This document shows positions 7,731-16,704 of a stretch of 64,000 bases of DNA, in pieces (positions within the stretch are counted from its first letter, which is position 1; each line of letters opens with the position of its first letter). The stretch is from Streptomyces cacaoi (GTDB lineage: Bacteria; Actinomycetota; Actinomycetes; Streptomycetales; Streptomycetaceae). The DNA lies in the NCBI RefSeq assembly GCF_006539165.1, contig NZ_BJMM01000018.1, positions 102,902-166,901 on the forward strand, read 5' to 3'. The position numbers and the translations under genes were made by a program. The notes under the pieces were generated by a model that saw only the letters and a program-made list of their open reading frames with translations, was not told the DNA's origin and did not search any database.

Positions 7731-9032
7731 ATGAGCACGTCCGCGAAGGATCTGACCATCACCGACGTCCGCCTCACTCCCGTCCTCGTGGCGGATCCCC
7801 CGCTGCTCAACACGCAGGGCGTGCACCAGCCGTACACGCCACGGCTGATCATCGAGATCGAGACGGCGGGCGGCGCCACCGGCGTCGGCGAGACCTACGG
7901 CGACACCCGCTATCTGGAGCTGGCCCGGCCGCTGGCCGAGGCGCTGCCCGGGCACCGGGTCAGCGATCTGAACGCGCTGGACGCCCGCGCCCGCCAACTG
8001 CCCGTGGCGGCTGAGCGGGTGGCGGACGGGGTCGACGCGGGCGGGCTGCGCGGCACCCAGAACGCCGAGAAGCTGCGGCTGTCGGTGCTGTCCGGCTTCG
8101 AGGTCGCCTCGCTGGACGCGCTCGGCCGCTTGGCCGGGCTGCCCGTGCACGCCCTGCTCGGCGGCCGGATACGCGACCGGGTCGAGTACAGCGCCTACTT
8201 GTTCTACCGCTGGGCCGGGCACCCGGACGGCGCCGGAGAGGCCGACGACTGGGGCGAGGCGCTCGACCCGCCCGGCATCGTCGCGCAGGCACGCCGGTTC
8301 GCCGCCGACCACGGGTTCTCCTCGTTCAAGCTCAAGGGCGGTGTGCAGCCGCCGGACCGCGAGGTCGCCGCGGTCCGCGCCCTCGCCGACGCCTTCCCCG
8401 GCCGGCCGCTGCGGCTGGACCCCAACGGCGCCTGGACGGTGGCGACTTCGCTGGAGGTCGCGCGCGAGGTGGGCGACGTCCTGGAGTACTTGGAGGACCC
8501 GACGAGCGGCACCGCCGGCATGGCCGAGGTCGCCGCCGCTGCCGGTCTCCCGCTGGCGACCAACATGTGCGTGACGACCTGCGCCGAACTGCCCGAGGCC
8601 GTCCGGCTCGACGCCGTACAGGTGCTGCTGAGCGACCACCACTACTGGGGCGGGCTGCGCGCCACCCGTGAACTCGCCACGCTGTGCCGGACGTTCGGCA
8701 TCGGCCTGTCCATGCACTCCAACACCCACCTGGGCATCAGCCTGGCCGCCATGACACACGTCGCGGCCACCGTCCCGGATCTGCACCACGCCTGCGACAC
8801 CCACTACCCCTGGCAGAGCGAGGACGTGCTCACCGCCCGGATCCCGTTCCACGAGGGGCGGGTCCGCGTCCCCGACGGGCCCGGGCTCGGCGTCGAGCTG
8901 GACCGGGAGCGGCTGCGCGCCCTGCACGAGCGCTGGCGCACCGCGGATCCGGCCCTGCGCGACCGGGACGACGCGGCGGGCATGCGGGCCGCGGACCCGT
9001 CCTGGACGCCGCCGCGCGTGCCGCGGTGGTGA
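7731..9032 (+). CDS. gudD: Glucarate dehydratase, enolase superfamily
   Basis: A 433-residue enolase-superfamily enzyme, most likely D-glucarate dehydratase, which converts glucarate to 5-keto-4-deoxyglucarate. The capping domain contains LLNTQGVHQPYTPRLI and GVGETYGDTRY, both typical of glucarate dehydratases. In the barrel, FKLKGG supplies the catalytic KxK, RLDPNGAW the first metal aspartate-asparagine pair, and GLSMHSNTHLGISLA the catalytic histidine region. GGGCGGGAG before the ATG is an acceptable ribosome site. No aldolase or transporter for glucarate is adjacent; the downstream neighbours are a GH4 glycosidase and a sugar kinase, so this looks like a small accessory sugar-acid island. 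Confidence 0.9.
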   Translation: MSTSAKDLTITDVRLTPVLVADPPLLNTQGVHQPYTPRLIIEIETAGGATGVGETYGDTRYLELARPLAEALPGHRVSDLNALDARARQLPVAAERVADGVDAGGLRGTQNAEKLRLSVLSGFEVASLDALGRLAGLPVHALLGGRIRDRVEYSAYLFYRWAGHPDGAGEADDWGEALDPPGIVAQARRFAADHGFSSFKLKGGVQPPDREVAAVRALADAFPGRPLRLDPNGAWTVATSLEVAREVGDVLEYLEDPTSGTAGMAEVAAAAGLPLATNMCVTTCAELPEAVRLDAVQVLLSDHHYWGGLRATRELATLCRTFGIGLSMHSNTHLGISLAAMTHVAATVPDLHHACDTHYPWQSEDVLTARIPFHEGRVRVPDGPGLGVELDRERLRALHERWRTADPALRDRDDAAGMRAADPSWTPPRVPRW

Positions 9033-9094
9033 GGCGCCGCCGCGCCCGCCGGGTGGCGCGTGCGGAAGGCACGGCGTGCACAAGGCGCCGCGCG

Positions 9095-9130
9095 CGGGCC
9101 TCGTCCGGGCGTTCCGGGCGCGCGAGGCCG
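9095..9130. terminator. Hairpin between convergent gudD and GH4 genes
   Basis: GGCCTCG and CGAGGCC arms with further G/C pairing around a short loop, in the 170-bp spacer between two convergent genes. There is no T-tract. Confidence 0.45.
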
Positions 9131-9201
9131 CCCGGGTGCACGCCCGGCGCCGGGCACCGCGCGCACCACGGGGGCGCACGGCGCCGGCGCCGACCGGCCG
9201 C

Positions 9202-10530
9202 TCAGGCCCCGGCCCGCTCCAGGACGCGTTCGGCGACCGCCGGGGAGTCCACGAGCGGGTGCAGGCCCAGGGCCCGCAGGGCGGCCCGGCGCGAGCCGCT
9301 CACGGCGGCGTCCACGGCCGCCTGTTCGACGGCCTTCAGCTGGAGCATCAGCCCGAGTTCGGCCGGGCCCGGCTGGGCGACGGGCAGCGGACGCGGGCCC
9401 GAGCCGTCCACCTCGCAGACCGTCTCGACGATCGCGTCGCCGGGCAGCGCCGCGACGGTGCCCCGGCCCGGGACGTTGAGCACCAGCCGGGTGCGCTCAC
9501 CGCGTGCGATGGCCCGCATCAGCGCGAGCGCCACCTGGTCGTAGCCGCCGCCGTCGAGGTCGCAGCTCTCCCGCTGCCAACCACCGGTCGCCTCGCGGCT
9601 CTCGGCCATGTACGTCTCCTCGCGCTCGCGGCGCGTGCGCTCCCACAGCGCGTACGCCTCGCCCGCGTCCCGGCCGGCCGCCGCGCCGAAGAAGCCGCCC
9701 TGCTGCCGGTCGAGGAACTCGCCCCGGGTCTCGTCGGCCTGCCGCACGGCGGCGAGCGTCTCGCGCCGGAAGTAGTAGTAGTGCAGATACTCGTTGGGCA
9801 GCACACCGAGCGCGCGCAGCCAGGTGGCGCCGAAGAGCTTGCCCTCCTCGAAGGAGGTGAGCGCCTCGGTGTCGGCCAGCAGCCCGGGCAGCAGTTCCTC
9901 CCCGCCGGGCCCGCGCAACGAGCTGAGCCAGCCCAGGTGGTTGAGCCCGGTGTAGTCGAAGCGGACGGTGTCCGGGTCGGCGCCCGCGGCCCGCGCGGCC
10001 CGCCGCACCAGCCCGACGGGCGAGTCGCAGATCCCGATGACCCGCTCCCCCAGCACCCGGGCCATGGCCTCGGTGACGATGCCCGCGGGATTGGTGAAGT
10101 TGATGACCCACGCCTCGGGCGCGACCGCGCGTACCCGCTCGGCGATGTGCAGCGCGACGGGCACCGTCCGCAGCGCGTACAGCACGCCTCCGGCGCCCAC
10201 CGTCTCCTGCCCCAGCAGGCCCTCGCCGAGCGGGATCCGCTCGTCCCGGACGCGGCCCGCCGTACCGCCCACCCGGATCGCGGAGAAGACGAAGTCCGCG
10301 CCGCGCAGCGCGTCGTCCAGCCCGTCGGCGATCCGCACGGCGGGCGCGCCGGGCACGCCCTCGGCCTGTGCGGCCAGCACCGAGGCGACGACCCGCAGTC
10401 GCTCGGGATCCGTGTCGTACAGCACGAGTTCGGTGCAGCGGCCCGGGCTGCCGAGCCGTGCCTCGGCGAGCAGCGCGCGGTGGACCAGGGGGACGCGGAA
10501 CCCGCCCCCGCCGAGAATCGTCAGCCTCAT
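9202..10530 (-). CDS. GH4 family glycosidase (6-phospho-beta-glucosidase-like)
   Basis: A 442-residue glycoside hydrolase family 4 enzyme. GH4 enzymes need NAD and a divalent metal and cleave glycosides through an oxidation-elimination mechanism. The nucleotide-binding loop is at the very N-terminus (LTILGGGGFRVPL); further family marks are VINFTNPAGIVTEA, the metal-site cysteine motif GICDSPVGL, and FDYTGLNHLGW. The last resembles phospho-beta-glucosidases more than alpha-galactosidases. A phosphorylated substrate is the family norm but is not proven here. TACGTT lies seven bases before the ATG, so the mRNA may be leaderless. It is divergent from the PfkB kinase gene. Confidence 0.88.
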   Translation of the reverse strand: MRLTILGGGGFRVPLVHRALLAEARLGSPGRCTELVLYDTDPERLRVVASVLAAQAEGVPGAPAVRIADGLDDALRGADFVFSAIRVGGTAGRVRDERIPLGEGLLGQETVGAGGVLYALRTVPVALHIAERVRAVAPEAWVINFTNPAGIVTEAMARVLGERVIGICDSPVGLVRRAARAAGADPDTVRFDYTGLNHLGWLSSLRGPGGEELLPGLLADTEALTSFEEGKLFGATWLRALGVLPNEYLHYYYFRRETLAAVRQADETRGEFLDRQQGGFFGAAAGRDAGEAYALWERTRREREETYMAESREATGGWQRESCDLDGGGYDQVALALMRAIARGERTRLVLNVPGRGTVAALPGDAIVETVCEVDGSGPRPLPVAQPGPAELGLMLQLKAVEQAAVDAAVSGSRRAALRALGLHPLVDSPAVAERVLERAGA

Positions 10531-10566
10531 GAGCCGGAACGTACCGCAGAAGGCGACGGGCACGCC

Positions 10567-10598
10567 CGGGGTCACCGGCTATGGTCGGGGTCACCGGC
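10567..10598. promoter_or_regulatory. Direct repeats between divergent GH4 and PfkB genes
   Basis: CGGGGTCACCGGC occurs at 10567-10579 and again at 10586-10598, a 19-bp period close to two helical turns. Placement in the divergent promoter region suggests a shared regulator site; this is inference. Confidence 0.35.
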
Positions 10599-10675
10599 GC
10601 CGCACCGGCCGGGGCCCCGCCGCGACCGGCCGGCGAGCGGCCCGGCTGCGGCAACGGAGCGATGCGGAAGGCACG

Positions 10676-11857
10676 GTGAGCACGGTGAGCACGCGCAGGA
10701 CGGCCGACCGCGGCCGCAGCTTCGTCGCGGGCCGCCCTCCGGCGGCGCGCGATGTGCCGGCCGCACGGCGGTTCGACCCCCTCGGCCCGGTACGCCCGCT
10801 GCCGCAGCCCGGCTGCGATGTGTATCTGACGGGCACGGTCTTCCTCGACATCGTCTTCACCGGCCTGGACTCGGCGCCGGTGCGCGGCACCGAGTCCTGG
10901 GCGCGCGGCATGGGTTCGAGCCCCGGCGGCATCGCCAACATGGCCACCGCGCTGGCCCGGCTGGGCCTGCGCACCTCGCTGGCCGCGGCGTTCGGCGACG
11001 ACATGTACGGCGACTACTGCCGCGAGGTGCTGGAGCACGGCGAGCACATCGATCTGTCCCTGTCGCACACCGTGCCCGGCTGGCACTCGCCCGTGACGGT
11101 GTCGATGGCGTACGAGGGCGAGCGCACGATGATCTCGCACGGCCACGAGGCCCCGCCGAAGAACGCCGCCACCGCCTACGACCCGGACGCCCCCGAGTGC
11201 CCGCCGCCGGCCGCGGCCTGCGTCTCCTCGCTCGTCCCCGACGGACCCCAGGAGTGGATCACGACGGCGGCCCGGCGCGGCAGCCGGATCTTCGCCGACG
11301 TCGGCTGGGACGAGACGGGCCGCTGGGACCTGTCGGCGCTGGCGGAGCTGGAGCAGTGCGAGGCGTTCCTGCCGAACGCGGCGGAGGCGATGCGCTACAC
11401 CCGCACGGACTGCCCGCGCGCCGCCGCGCACGCCCTGGCCGAGCACGTACCGCTCGCGGTGGTGACGATGGGCGCCGACGGCGCGTACGCGGTGGACGGC
11501 GGCACCGGCGAGACGGCGCAGGTGCCCGGGATCGCCGTCGAGGCGCTGGACACCACCGGCGCCGGTGACGTGTTCGTCGCCGGGTTCGTCACCGGCTCCC
11601 TGGCCGGCTGGCCCCTGGCGGACCGGCTGGCGTTCGCGGGGCTGACGGCGGCGCTGTCCGTCCAGGAGTTCGGCGGCTCGCTCTCCGCCCCGGACTGGCC
11701 GCAGATCGCCGCCTGGTGGCGGCACGGCGCCGGGCGCGGCCTGGCCGACCGCGGCCGCTTCGCCTTCCTGGACCGGATCCTGACCGCCTGCACCCCCTCG
11801 GCCCCGCCGCGTCGCGCGGTGCCCACCCTGGGCTTCCGCTCCCCCGCCGGCGGCTGA
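10676..11857 (+). CDS. PfkB-family carbohydrate kinase
   Basis: A 393-residue ribokinase-type sugar kinase that would phosphorylate a sugar or sugar acid with ATP. PfkB signature 1 is GSSPGGIANMATALARLG and signature 2 is DTTGAGDVFVAGF, holding the catalytic aspartate. The fold begins at DVYLTGTVFLDIV; the ~45 residues before it are basic and low in complexity. The GTG at 10676 follows GGAAGG; a second in-frame GTG nine bases on is an alternative. The divergent GH4 gene and the nearby glucarate dehydratase suggest it acts in the same local sugar pathway. The true substrate is not evident. Confidence 0.87.
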   Translation: MSTVSTRRTADRGRSFVAGRPPAARDVPAARRFDPLGPVRPLPQPGCDVYLTGTVFLDIVFTGLDSAPVRGTESWARGMGSSPGGIANMATALARLGLRTSLAAAFGDDMYGDYCREVLEHGEHIDLSLSHTVPGWHSPVTVSMAYEGERTMISHGHEAPPKNAATAYDPDAPECPPPAAACVSSLVPDGPQEWITTAARRGSRIFADVGWDETGRWDLSALAELEQCEAFLPNAAEAMRYTRTDCPRAAAHALAEHVPLAVVTMGADGAYAVDGGTGETAQVPGIAVEALDTTGAGDVFVAGFVTGSLAGWPLADRLAFAGLTAALSVQEFGGSLSAPDWPQIAAWWRHGAGRGLADRGRFAFLDRILTACTPSAPPRRAVPTLGFRSPAGG

Positions 11858-12072
11858 GGTCCCGCAGCGGTGGAGGCCCGGGACGCCGAGACCCCGGAGA
11901 ATCTCGCGCGGCCCGCACGGCCGGTGACGCTTCGTGACGACCCGGGCTGCTCGCCGCAGGGCACGGCCGCGATGCGGAAAACTGCTCAGGGCCCGTCACC
12001 CCGGCGTCGTACTCTGGAAGCGCAGAGACCAGCTGTGCAGAGAGGGAGATGAGCAGGTCCCAGAGGCCGCCC

Positions 12073-13140
12073 ATGACGCAGACAACCCCTACCCGGGCCG
12101 GATCCGGGCAGCAGACCGCCCGCTTCACCGTGCCCGCCAAGCACCCGATGGTGACCGTGCTGGGCTCCGGCGACTCCTTGCTCCGCGTGATCGAAGACGC
12201 GTTCCCCGAGACGGACATCCATGTCCGGGGCAACGAGATCAGCGCGACGGGTGAGGCCGCCGAGGTCGCTCTTGTCCAGCGCCTTTTCGACGAGATGATG
12301 CTGGTGCTGCGCACCGGCCAGCCGATGACGGAGGACGCGGTGGAGCGTTCCATCTCCATGCTGCGCGCCCAGGAGAACGGGACGGGCGAAGCAGACGAGA
12401 CGCCCGCCGAGGTGCTCACCCAGAACATCCTGTCCAACCGCGGCCGTACGATCCGCCCCAAGACGCTCAACCAGAAGCGCTACGTGGACGCGATCGACAA
12501 GCACACGGTCGTCTTCGGCATCGGCCCGGCCGGTACCGGAAAGACGTATCTGGCGATGGCGAAGGCCGTGCAGGCCCTCCAGGCCAAGCAGGTCACCCGG
12601 ATCATCCTGACCCGCCCGGCGGTCGAGGCCGGCGAGCGGCTGGGCTATCTGCCCGGCACGCTCTACGAGAAGATCGACCCGTATCTGCGCCCGCTGTACG
12701 ACGCGCTGCACGACATGCTCGACCCCGACTCCATCCCCCGCCTGATGGCCGCCGGGACGATCGAGGTGGCGCCGCTGGCCTATATGCGCGGCCGGACGCT
12801 GAACGACGCGTTCATCATCCTCGACGAGGCCCAGAACACGAACCCCGAGCAGATGAAGATGTTCCTCACCCGGCTCGGCTTCGACTCGAAGATCGTGATC
12901 ACGGGCGATGTGACGCAGATCGACCTGCCCGGCGGCACCAAGAGCGGGCTGCGCCAGGTCCAGGAGATCCTGGCCGGCGTCGAGGACGTCCACTTCTCGC
13001 AGCTCACCAGCGGGGACGTGGTCCGCCACAAGCTCGTCGGCCGGATCGTCGACGCCTACGACCGCTACGACAGCGCCCAGCAGGCCGCCGAGCAGGACGA
13101 CGGCGCGGGCCCCGGCTCCGGCCGCGGAAAGAGGAAGTGA
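12073..13140 (+). CDS. PhoH-family ATPase
   Basis: A 355-residue cytoplasmic PhoH/PhoL NTPase. The Walker A motif GPAGTGKT is at residues 151-158 and Walker B FIILDEAQN ends near residue 255, followed by the sensor-like VITGDVTQIDLPGG. An N-terminal KH-like segment (VRGNEISATGEAAEV) precedes the ATPase. PhoH proteins next to ybeY are linked to RNA quality control and ribosome maturation. An ATG at 12049 is possible, but its SD is too close; the ATG at 12073 with AGAGG upstream fits the family start MTQT. ybeY begins 13 bp after the stop, so the three genes to 14988 form one operon. Confidence 0.93.
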   Translation: MTQTTPTRAGSGQQTARFTVPAKHPMVTVLGSGDSLLRVIEDAFPETDIHVRGNEISATGEAAEVALVQRLFDEMMLVLRTGQPMTEDAVERSISMLRAQENGTGEADETPAEVLTQNILSNRGRTIRPKTLNQKRYVDAIDKHTVVFGIGPAGTGKTYLAMAKAVQALQAKQVTRIILTRPAVEAGERLGYLPGTLYEKIDPYLRPLYDALHDMLDPDSIPRLMAAGTIEVAPLAYMRGRTLNDAFIILDEAQNTNPEQMKMFLTRLGFDSKIVITGDVTQIDLPGGTKSGLRQVQEILAGVEDVHFSQLTSGDVVRHKLVGRIVDAYDRYDSAQQAAEQDDGAGPGSGRGKRK

Positions 13141-13153
13141 CCGAGCCCCACTC

Positions 13154-13654
13154 ATGTCGATCGACGTCAACAACGAATCCGGCCGCCGGGTCGACGAGGA
13201 GGCGGTGCTCGACATCGCCCGCTACGCCCTGAGCCGGATGCGCATCCATCCGCTCTCCGAACTGTCGGTGATCGTCGTCGATCCCGACACCATGGAGCGG
13301 CTGCATGTGCAGTGGATGGACCTGCCGGGCCCCACCGATGTGATGTCCTTCCCGATGGACGAGCTGCGGCCGCCCTCCCGGGACGAGGAGGAGCCGCCGC
13401 AGGGCCTCCTCGGGGACATCGTGCTGTGCCCGGAGGTGGCCGAGCGGCAGGGGGCCGAGGCCCCGACGCGGCACTCCATGGACGAGGAGCTCCAGCTGCT
13501 CACCGTGCACGGGGTGCTGCACCTGCTGGGCTACGACCACGAGGAGCCCGGCGAGCGGGCGGAGATGTTCTCGCTCCAGTCCGCGATCGTGGACGGCTGG
13601 CGTGCCGAGCGCGGTCTGACCGGGCCCTCGCCGGCCCCGACGACGACCTCATGA
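13154..13654 (+). CDS. ybeY: Endoribonuclease YbeY (rRNA maturation)
   Basis: A 166-residue metal-dependent RNase needed for 16S rRNA 3'-end processing and late 30S quality control. The zinc motif HGVLHLLGYDH (H-x3-H-x5-H) is intact, and the conserved DVMSFPMDE strand lies upstream. Length is typical. It follows phoH by 13 bp, and its TGA overlaps the ATG of the next gene (ATGA), so the operon is translationally coupled. Confidence 0.96.
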   Translation: MSIDVNNESGRRVDEEAVLDIARYALSRMRIHPLSELSVIVVDPDTMERLHVQWMDLPGPTDVMSFPMDELRPPSRDEEEPPQGLLGDIVLCPEVAERQGAEAPTRHSMDEELQLLTVHGVLHLLGYDHEEPGERAEMFSLQSAIVDGWRAERGLTGPSPAPTTTS

Positions 13655-14988
13655 CGCTCCAGCTCGCCGCCGCGGTCGTGCTGCTCGTGGTCGTCGCGTG
13701 GCTGGCCGCCTGCGCCGAGGCCGGCCTCGCGCGCACCACCAGCTACCGCGCCGAAGAGGCCGTGCGCCAGGGCCGGCGCGGCAGCGCCAAGCTCGCGGAG
13801 GTCGCGCAGGATCCGACGCGCTATCTCAATCTGGCGCTGCTGCTGCGGGTGGCGTGCGAGGTGGCGGCCGGTGCGCTGGTGGCGTACGCGTGTCTGCGCG
13901 AGGTGCCGGCGGACTGGGAGGCGCTGACCATCGCCATAGTGGTGATGGTCTTCGTCAGCTACGTCGCGATCGGGGTCTCGCCGCGCACCATCGGCCGCCA
14001 GCACCCGCTGAACACGGCGACGGCCGCGGCCTACGTCCTCGTCCCGCTGGCCCGCATCCTGGGCCCCGTGCCGCAGCTGCTGATCCTGCTGGGCAATGCG
14101 CTCACCCCCGGCAAGGGCTTCCGCAAGGGCCCGTTCGCCAGCGAGGCGGAGCTGCGGGCCATGGTCGATCTGGCCGAGCAGGAGTCGCTGATCGAGGCGG
14201 AGGAGCGCAAGATGGTGCACTCCGTCTTCCAGCTCGGCGACACCCTGGTGCGCGAGGTGATGGTGCCGCGCACGGATCTGATCACCATCGAGCGGTTCAA
14301 GACCATCCGGCAGGCGCTGACGCTGGCGCTGCGCTCGGGCTTCTCGCGGATCCCCGTCGTCGGGGAGAGCGAGGACGACGTCGTCGGCATCGTCTACCTC
14401 AAGGACCTGGCGCGGAAGGTGCACATCAGCCGCGAGGCGGAGACGGAGCTGGTCTCCACCGCCATGCGGCCGGCGGCGTTCGTGCCGGACACCAAGAACG
14501 CCGGGGATCTGCTGCGCGAGATGCAGCAGGACCGCATCCATGTCGCGGTGGTCGTCGACGAGTACGGCGGCACCGCCGGGATCGTCACCATCGAGGACAT
14601 CCTGGAGGAGATCGTCGGCGAGATCACCGACGAGTACGACCGTGAACTGCCGCCCGTCGAGGAGCTGGGCGAGGGCAGCTACCGGGTCACCGCCCGGCTG
14701 GACATCGGCCACCTCGGCGAGCTGTACGGGCTGACCGGGCTGGACGACGAGGACGTGGAGACGGTCGGCGGGCTGCTCGCCAAGTCGCTCGGCCGGGTGC
14801 CGATCGCCGGGGCCGCGGCCACCGTCGACGTCTCCGAGGACCACTCCGACCCGACGCTCACCGGGCTGCGGCTGACGGCCGAGTCCCCGGCCGGCCGGCG
14901 CAACAGGATCGTCACGGTGCTGGTGGAGCCGGTGCGGGAACCCGTCGTCACGGACGGCGAGTCGACGACGGCGGTGCAGGAGAGCTGA
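13651..14988 (+). CDS. CNNM/CorC-type membrane protein with CBS domains
   Basis: A 445-residue hemolysin-C-like (CNNM, DUF21) protein, probably a divalent-cation transporter or regulator. An N-terminal DUF21 domain with about three to four membrane segments (residues ~1-150) is followed by the linker SEAELRAMVDLAEQE, two CBS motifs (VMVPRTDLITIERF and VVVDEYGGTAGIVTIEDILEE) and a C-terminal CorC_HlyC domain. The ATG overlaps the ybeY stop. The family is an accepted partner of ybeY and phoH in bacterial operons, where it likely adjusts magnesium for ribosome work. Confidence 0.92.
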   Translation: MTLQLAAAVVLLVVVAWLAACAEAGLARTTSYRAEEAVRQGRRGSAKLAEVAQDPTRYLNLALLLRVACEVAAGALVAYACLREVPADWEALTIAIVVMVFVSYVAIGVSPRTIGRQHPLNTATAAAYVLVPLARILGPVPQLLILLGNALTPGKGFRKGPFASEAELRAMVDLAEQESLIEAEERKMVHSVFQLGDTLVREVMVPRTDLITIERFKTIRQALTLALRSGFSRIPVVGESEDDVVGIVYLKDLARKVHISREAETELVSTAMRPAAFVPDTKNAGDLLREMQQDRIHVAVVVDEYGGTAGIVTIEDILEEIVGEITDEYDRELPPVEELGEGSYRVTARLDIGHLGELYGLTGLDDEDVETVGGLLAKSLGRVPIAGAAATVDVSEDHSDPTLTGLRLTAESPAGRRNRIVTVLVEPVREPVVTDGESTTAVQES

Positions 14989-15048
14989 GCAGGCCGCCGG
15001 TGGCCGGGGCCGGGGCGGCCTGTCGGTGGCCCTGCCTACCCTGACCGC

Positions 15049-15411
15049 ATGACGCCGTCGGAGTTGCAGCAGCACTGTCTCGCGCAGAACGCGGCCTGGG
15101 AGGACCATCCGTTCCCCGGCATGCCCGAACTGTCCACGTTCAAGGTCAAGGACCGGATCTTCGCCTTCTCCTCGCTGGACGCGCAGCCGCTCACGGTGAG
15201 CCTCAAGTGCGAGCCGGAGCTGGCCGTTTCGCTGCGCGCCGCCCATCCGGCCATCGCCCCCGGGTGGCATCTGAACAAGCGGCACTGGAACACCGTCACG
15301 CTCGACGGAAGCCTCCCCGACACGATGGTGCGCGAGCTGATCGAGGACTCCTACGACCTCGTCGTGGCCAAACTCCCCCGCGGCGAACGGCTGTTGCTCG
15401 ACCGTCCCTGA
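15049..15411 (+). CDS. MmcQ/YjbR family DNA-binding-like protein
   Basis: A 120-residue single-domain protein with the MmcQ/YjbR (CyaY-like fold) pattern: WEDHPFPGMPELSTFKVKDRIFAF, SLKCEPELA, GWHLNKRHWNTV and a C-terminal DSYDLVVAKLP. The family is widespread and its biochemical role is not established; some members bind DNA in vitro. TACCCT sits six bases before the ATG with no Shine-Dalgarno sequence, so translation is probably leaderless. It follows the ybeY operon by 60 bp but seems to have its own promoter. Confidence 0.85.
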   Translation: MTPSELQQHCLAQNAAWEDHPFPGMPELSTFKVKDRIFAFSSLDAQPLTVSLKCEPELAVSLRAAHPAIAPGWHLNKRHWNTVTLDGSLPDTMVRELIEDSYDLVVAKLPRGERLLLDRP

Positions 15412-15564
15412 GCCTGCCGGGGCGCCTCACCCGCACGGACCGGCGGGGTTGGCGGTGCCGGGGCGGGACTGATGGAGTGGACGTGGAGTGGGCAAGGTGG
15501 CGGGTACACGCGTCCCGCCGCACGGCTGCCCCTGCCGTCGCGCTCCCGAACAAAGGACGGTCCG

Positions 15565-16374
15565 ATGTTCCGCACCCGCCGCACACCCGCCGCCGTGGCT
15601 CTCGTCTCCGCCGTGCTGCTCCTCGCCGCCGGATGCGGGGACGACGGCGGCTCGGGCGACGGCGGCGAGGACTCCCCCTCGCCCTCGAAGGCCGCGCAGT
15701 CACCCGACGGCTCCGCGCCGAAGGGCGGCCCGATCAGCGAGAACCAGGCCGGCCGGGCACTGCTCGCCGAGGAGAACCTGCCCAAGGGCTGGAGCGTCGC
15801 CGATCTGGACGACACGACCGCCGCCGGCGACTCCCCCGACGACCTGAGCACCCGGGACCGCGACTGCAAGCAGATGCTGGACGCCCTCGTCGGCGACATG
15901 GACGCCCTGGAGTCCCCGACGGACGCCTCGCGTTCCTTCCAGAAGAGCACCAAGGGCCCCTACCTGTCGCAGAAGATCGCCTCGTTCGACGGGAACGGCG
16001 CCCAGAAGACGCTCTCCGCCTTCCGGAAGGCCGCGGGCAAGTGCAAGAAGCTCACCACGCACAACAACCAGGTGTCGGTGGAGTTCACCACCTCCTCCCG
16101 CAAGGCGCCGAAGGCCGGGGACGACACCGCGGCCGTCCGCGCCCGGGGCACCGCACGCGGCGGCCCCGCCGACGGCTCGACGCTCACGCTCGACCTGGTG
16201 CTGACCCGGGTGGGCAACAGCACCACGGGGCTGGCCGGGCTGACGGCAGGCGGCAAGGAGGCCAAGCCGACCAAGGTCACCGACGACGTGGCGAAGACGG
16301 CCGCCGCCCGTCTGAAGGAGGCGGCCAAGGGCGGAACGCCGACCCCGACCGCCCCGGCCGACCAGGACGACTGA
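15565..16374 (+). CDS. Secreted lipoprotein of unknown function
   Basis: A 269-residue protein with a lipoprotein signal: basic MFRTRRT, hydrophobic core, and lipobox LLLAAGC, making Cys about residue 24 the lipidated N-terminus. The following ~30 residues are a flexible Gly/Asp/Ser/Pro tether. The mature domain has no motif I can name. AAAGGA eight bases before the ATG supports the start; earlier in-frame starts lack a signal peptide. The C-terminus is Thr/Pro/Ala-rich. It stands alone between the ybeY region and era. Confidence 0.8.
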   Translation: MFRTRRTPAAVALVSAVLLLAAGCGDDGGSGDGGEDSPSPSKAAQSPDGSAPKGGPISENQAGRALLAEENLPKGWSVADLDDTTAAGDSPDDLSTRDRDCKQMLDALVGDMDALESPTDASRSFQKSTKGPYLSQKIASFDGNGAQKTLSAFRKAAGKCKKLTTHNNQVSVEFTTSSRKAPKAGDDTAAVRARGTARGGPADGSTLTLDLVLTRVGNSTTGLAGLTAGGKEAKPTKVTDDVAKTAAARLKEAAKGGTPTPTAPADQDD

Positions 16375-16443
16375 CGGCACAGTCCCCGGGTCGCCACAGG
16401 CCCCCGTCGGCCGTCGCCACCTCGTCAGAGGTCCCCGTCGGCG

Positions 16444-16547
16444 GTCGTCGGCCCTCGGACGGCGGTCATGGGCGTCGTCGCCCCTCGGTCAGCGGCCAGT
16501 CGTCGCCCCTCGGCCAGCGGGCATGAGCGGTCGTCGGCCCCGGCCCC
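16444..16547. repeat. Short degenerate tandem repeats, 25-31 bp period
   Basis: Four related units begin GTCGTCGCCCCTCGG or GTCGTCGGCCC at 16444, 16474, 16499 and 16530. They lie in the 330-bp spacer between the lipoprotein and the deaminase-like gene. No gene or RNA is evident there. Confidence 0.6.
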
Positions 16548-16704
16548 CGCGCGCCGGCGAGCGCTCGCGCTCGTCCGTGTGCCCGGTCCGTCCGGCGCGC
16601 CCCGCGCCACCCGCCGGGCGAGCGGCGTCCGGTACGCGGACGGGGGTGGTCCGGTACGCGGGCGGCCCGGCCCGGCCGTCCCGCCACCGCCTATGCTCGC
16701 GGGC

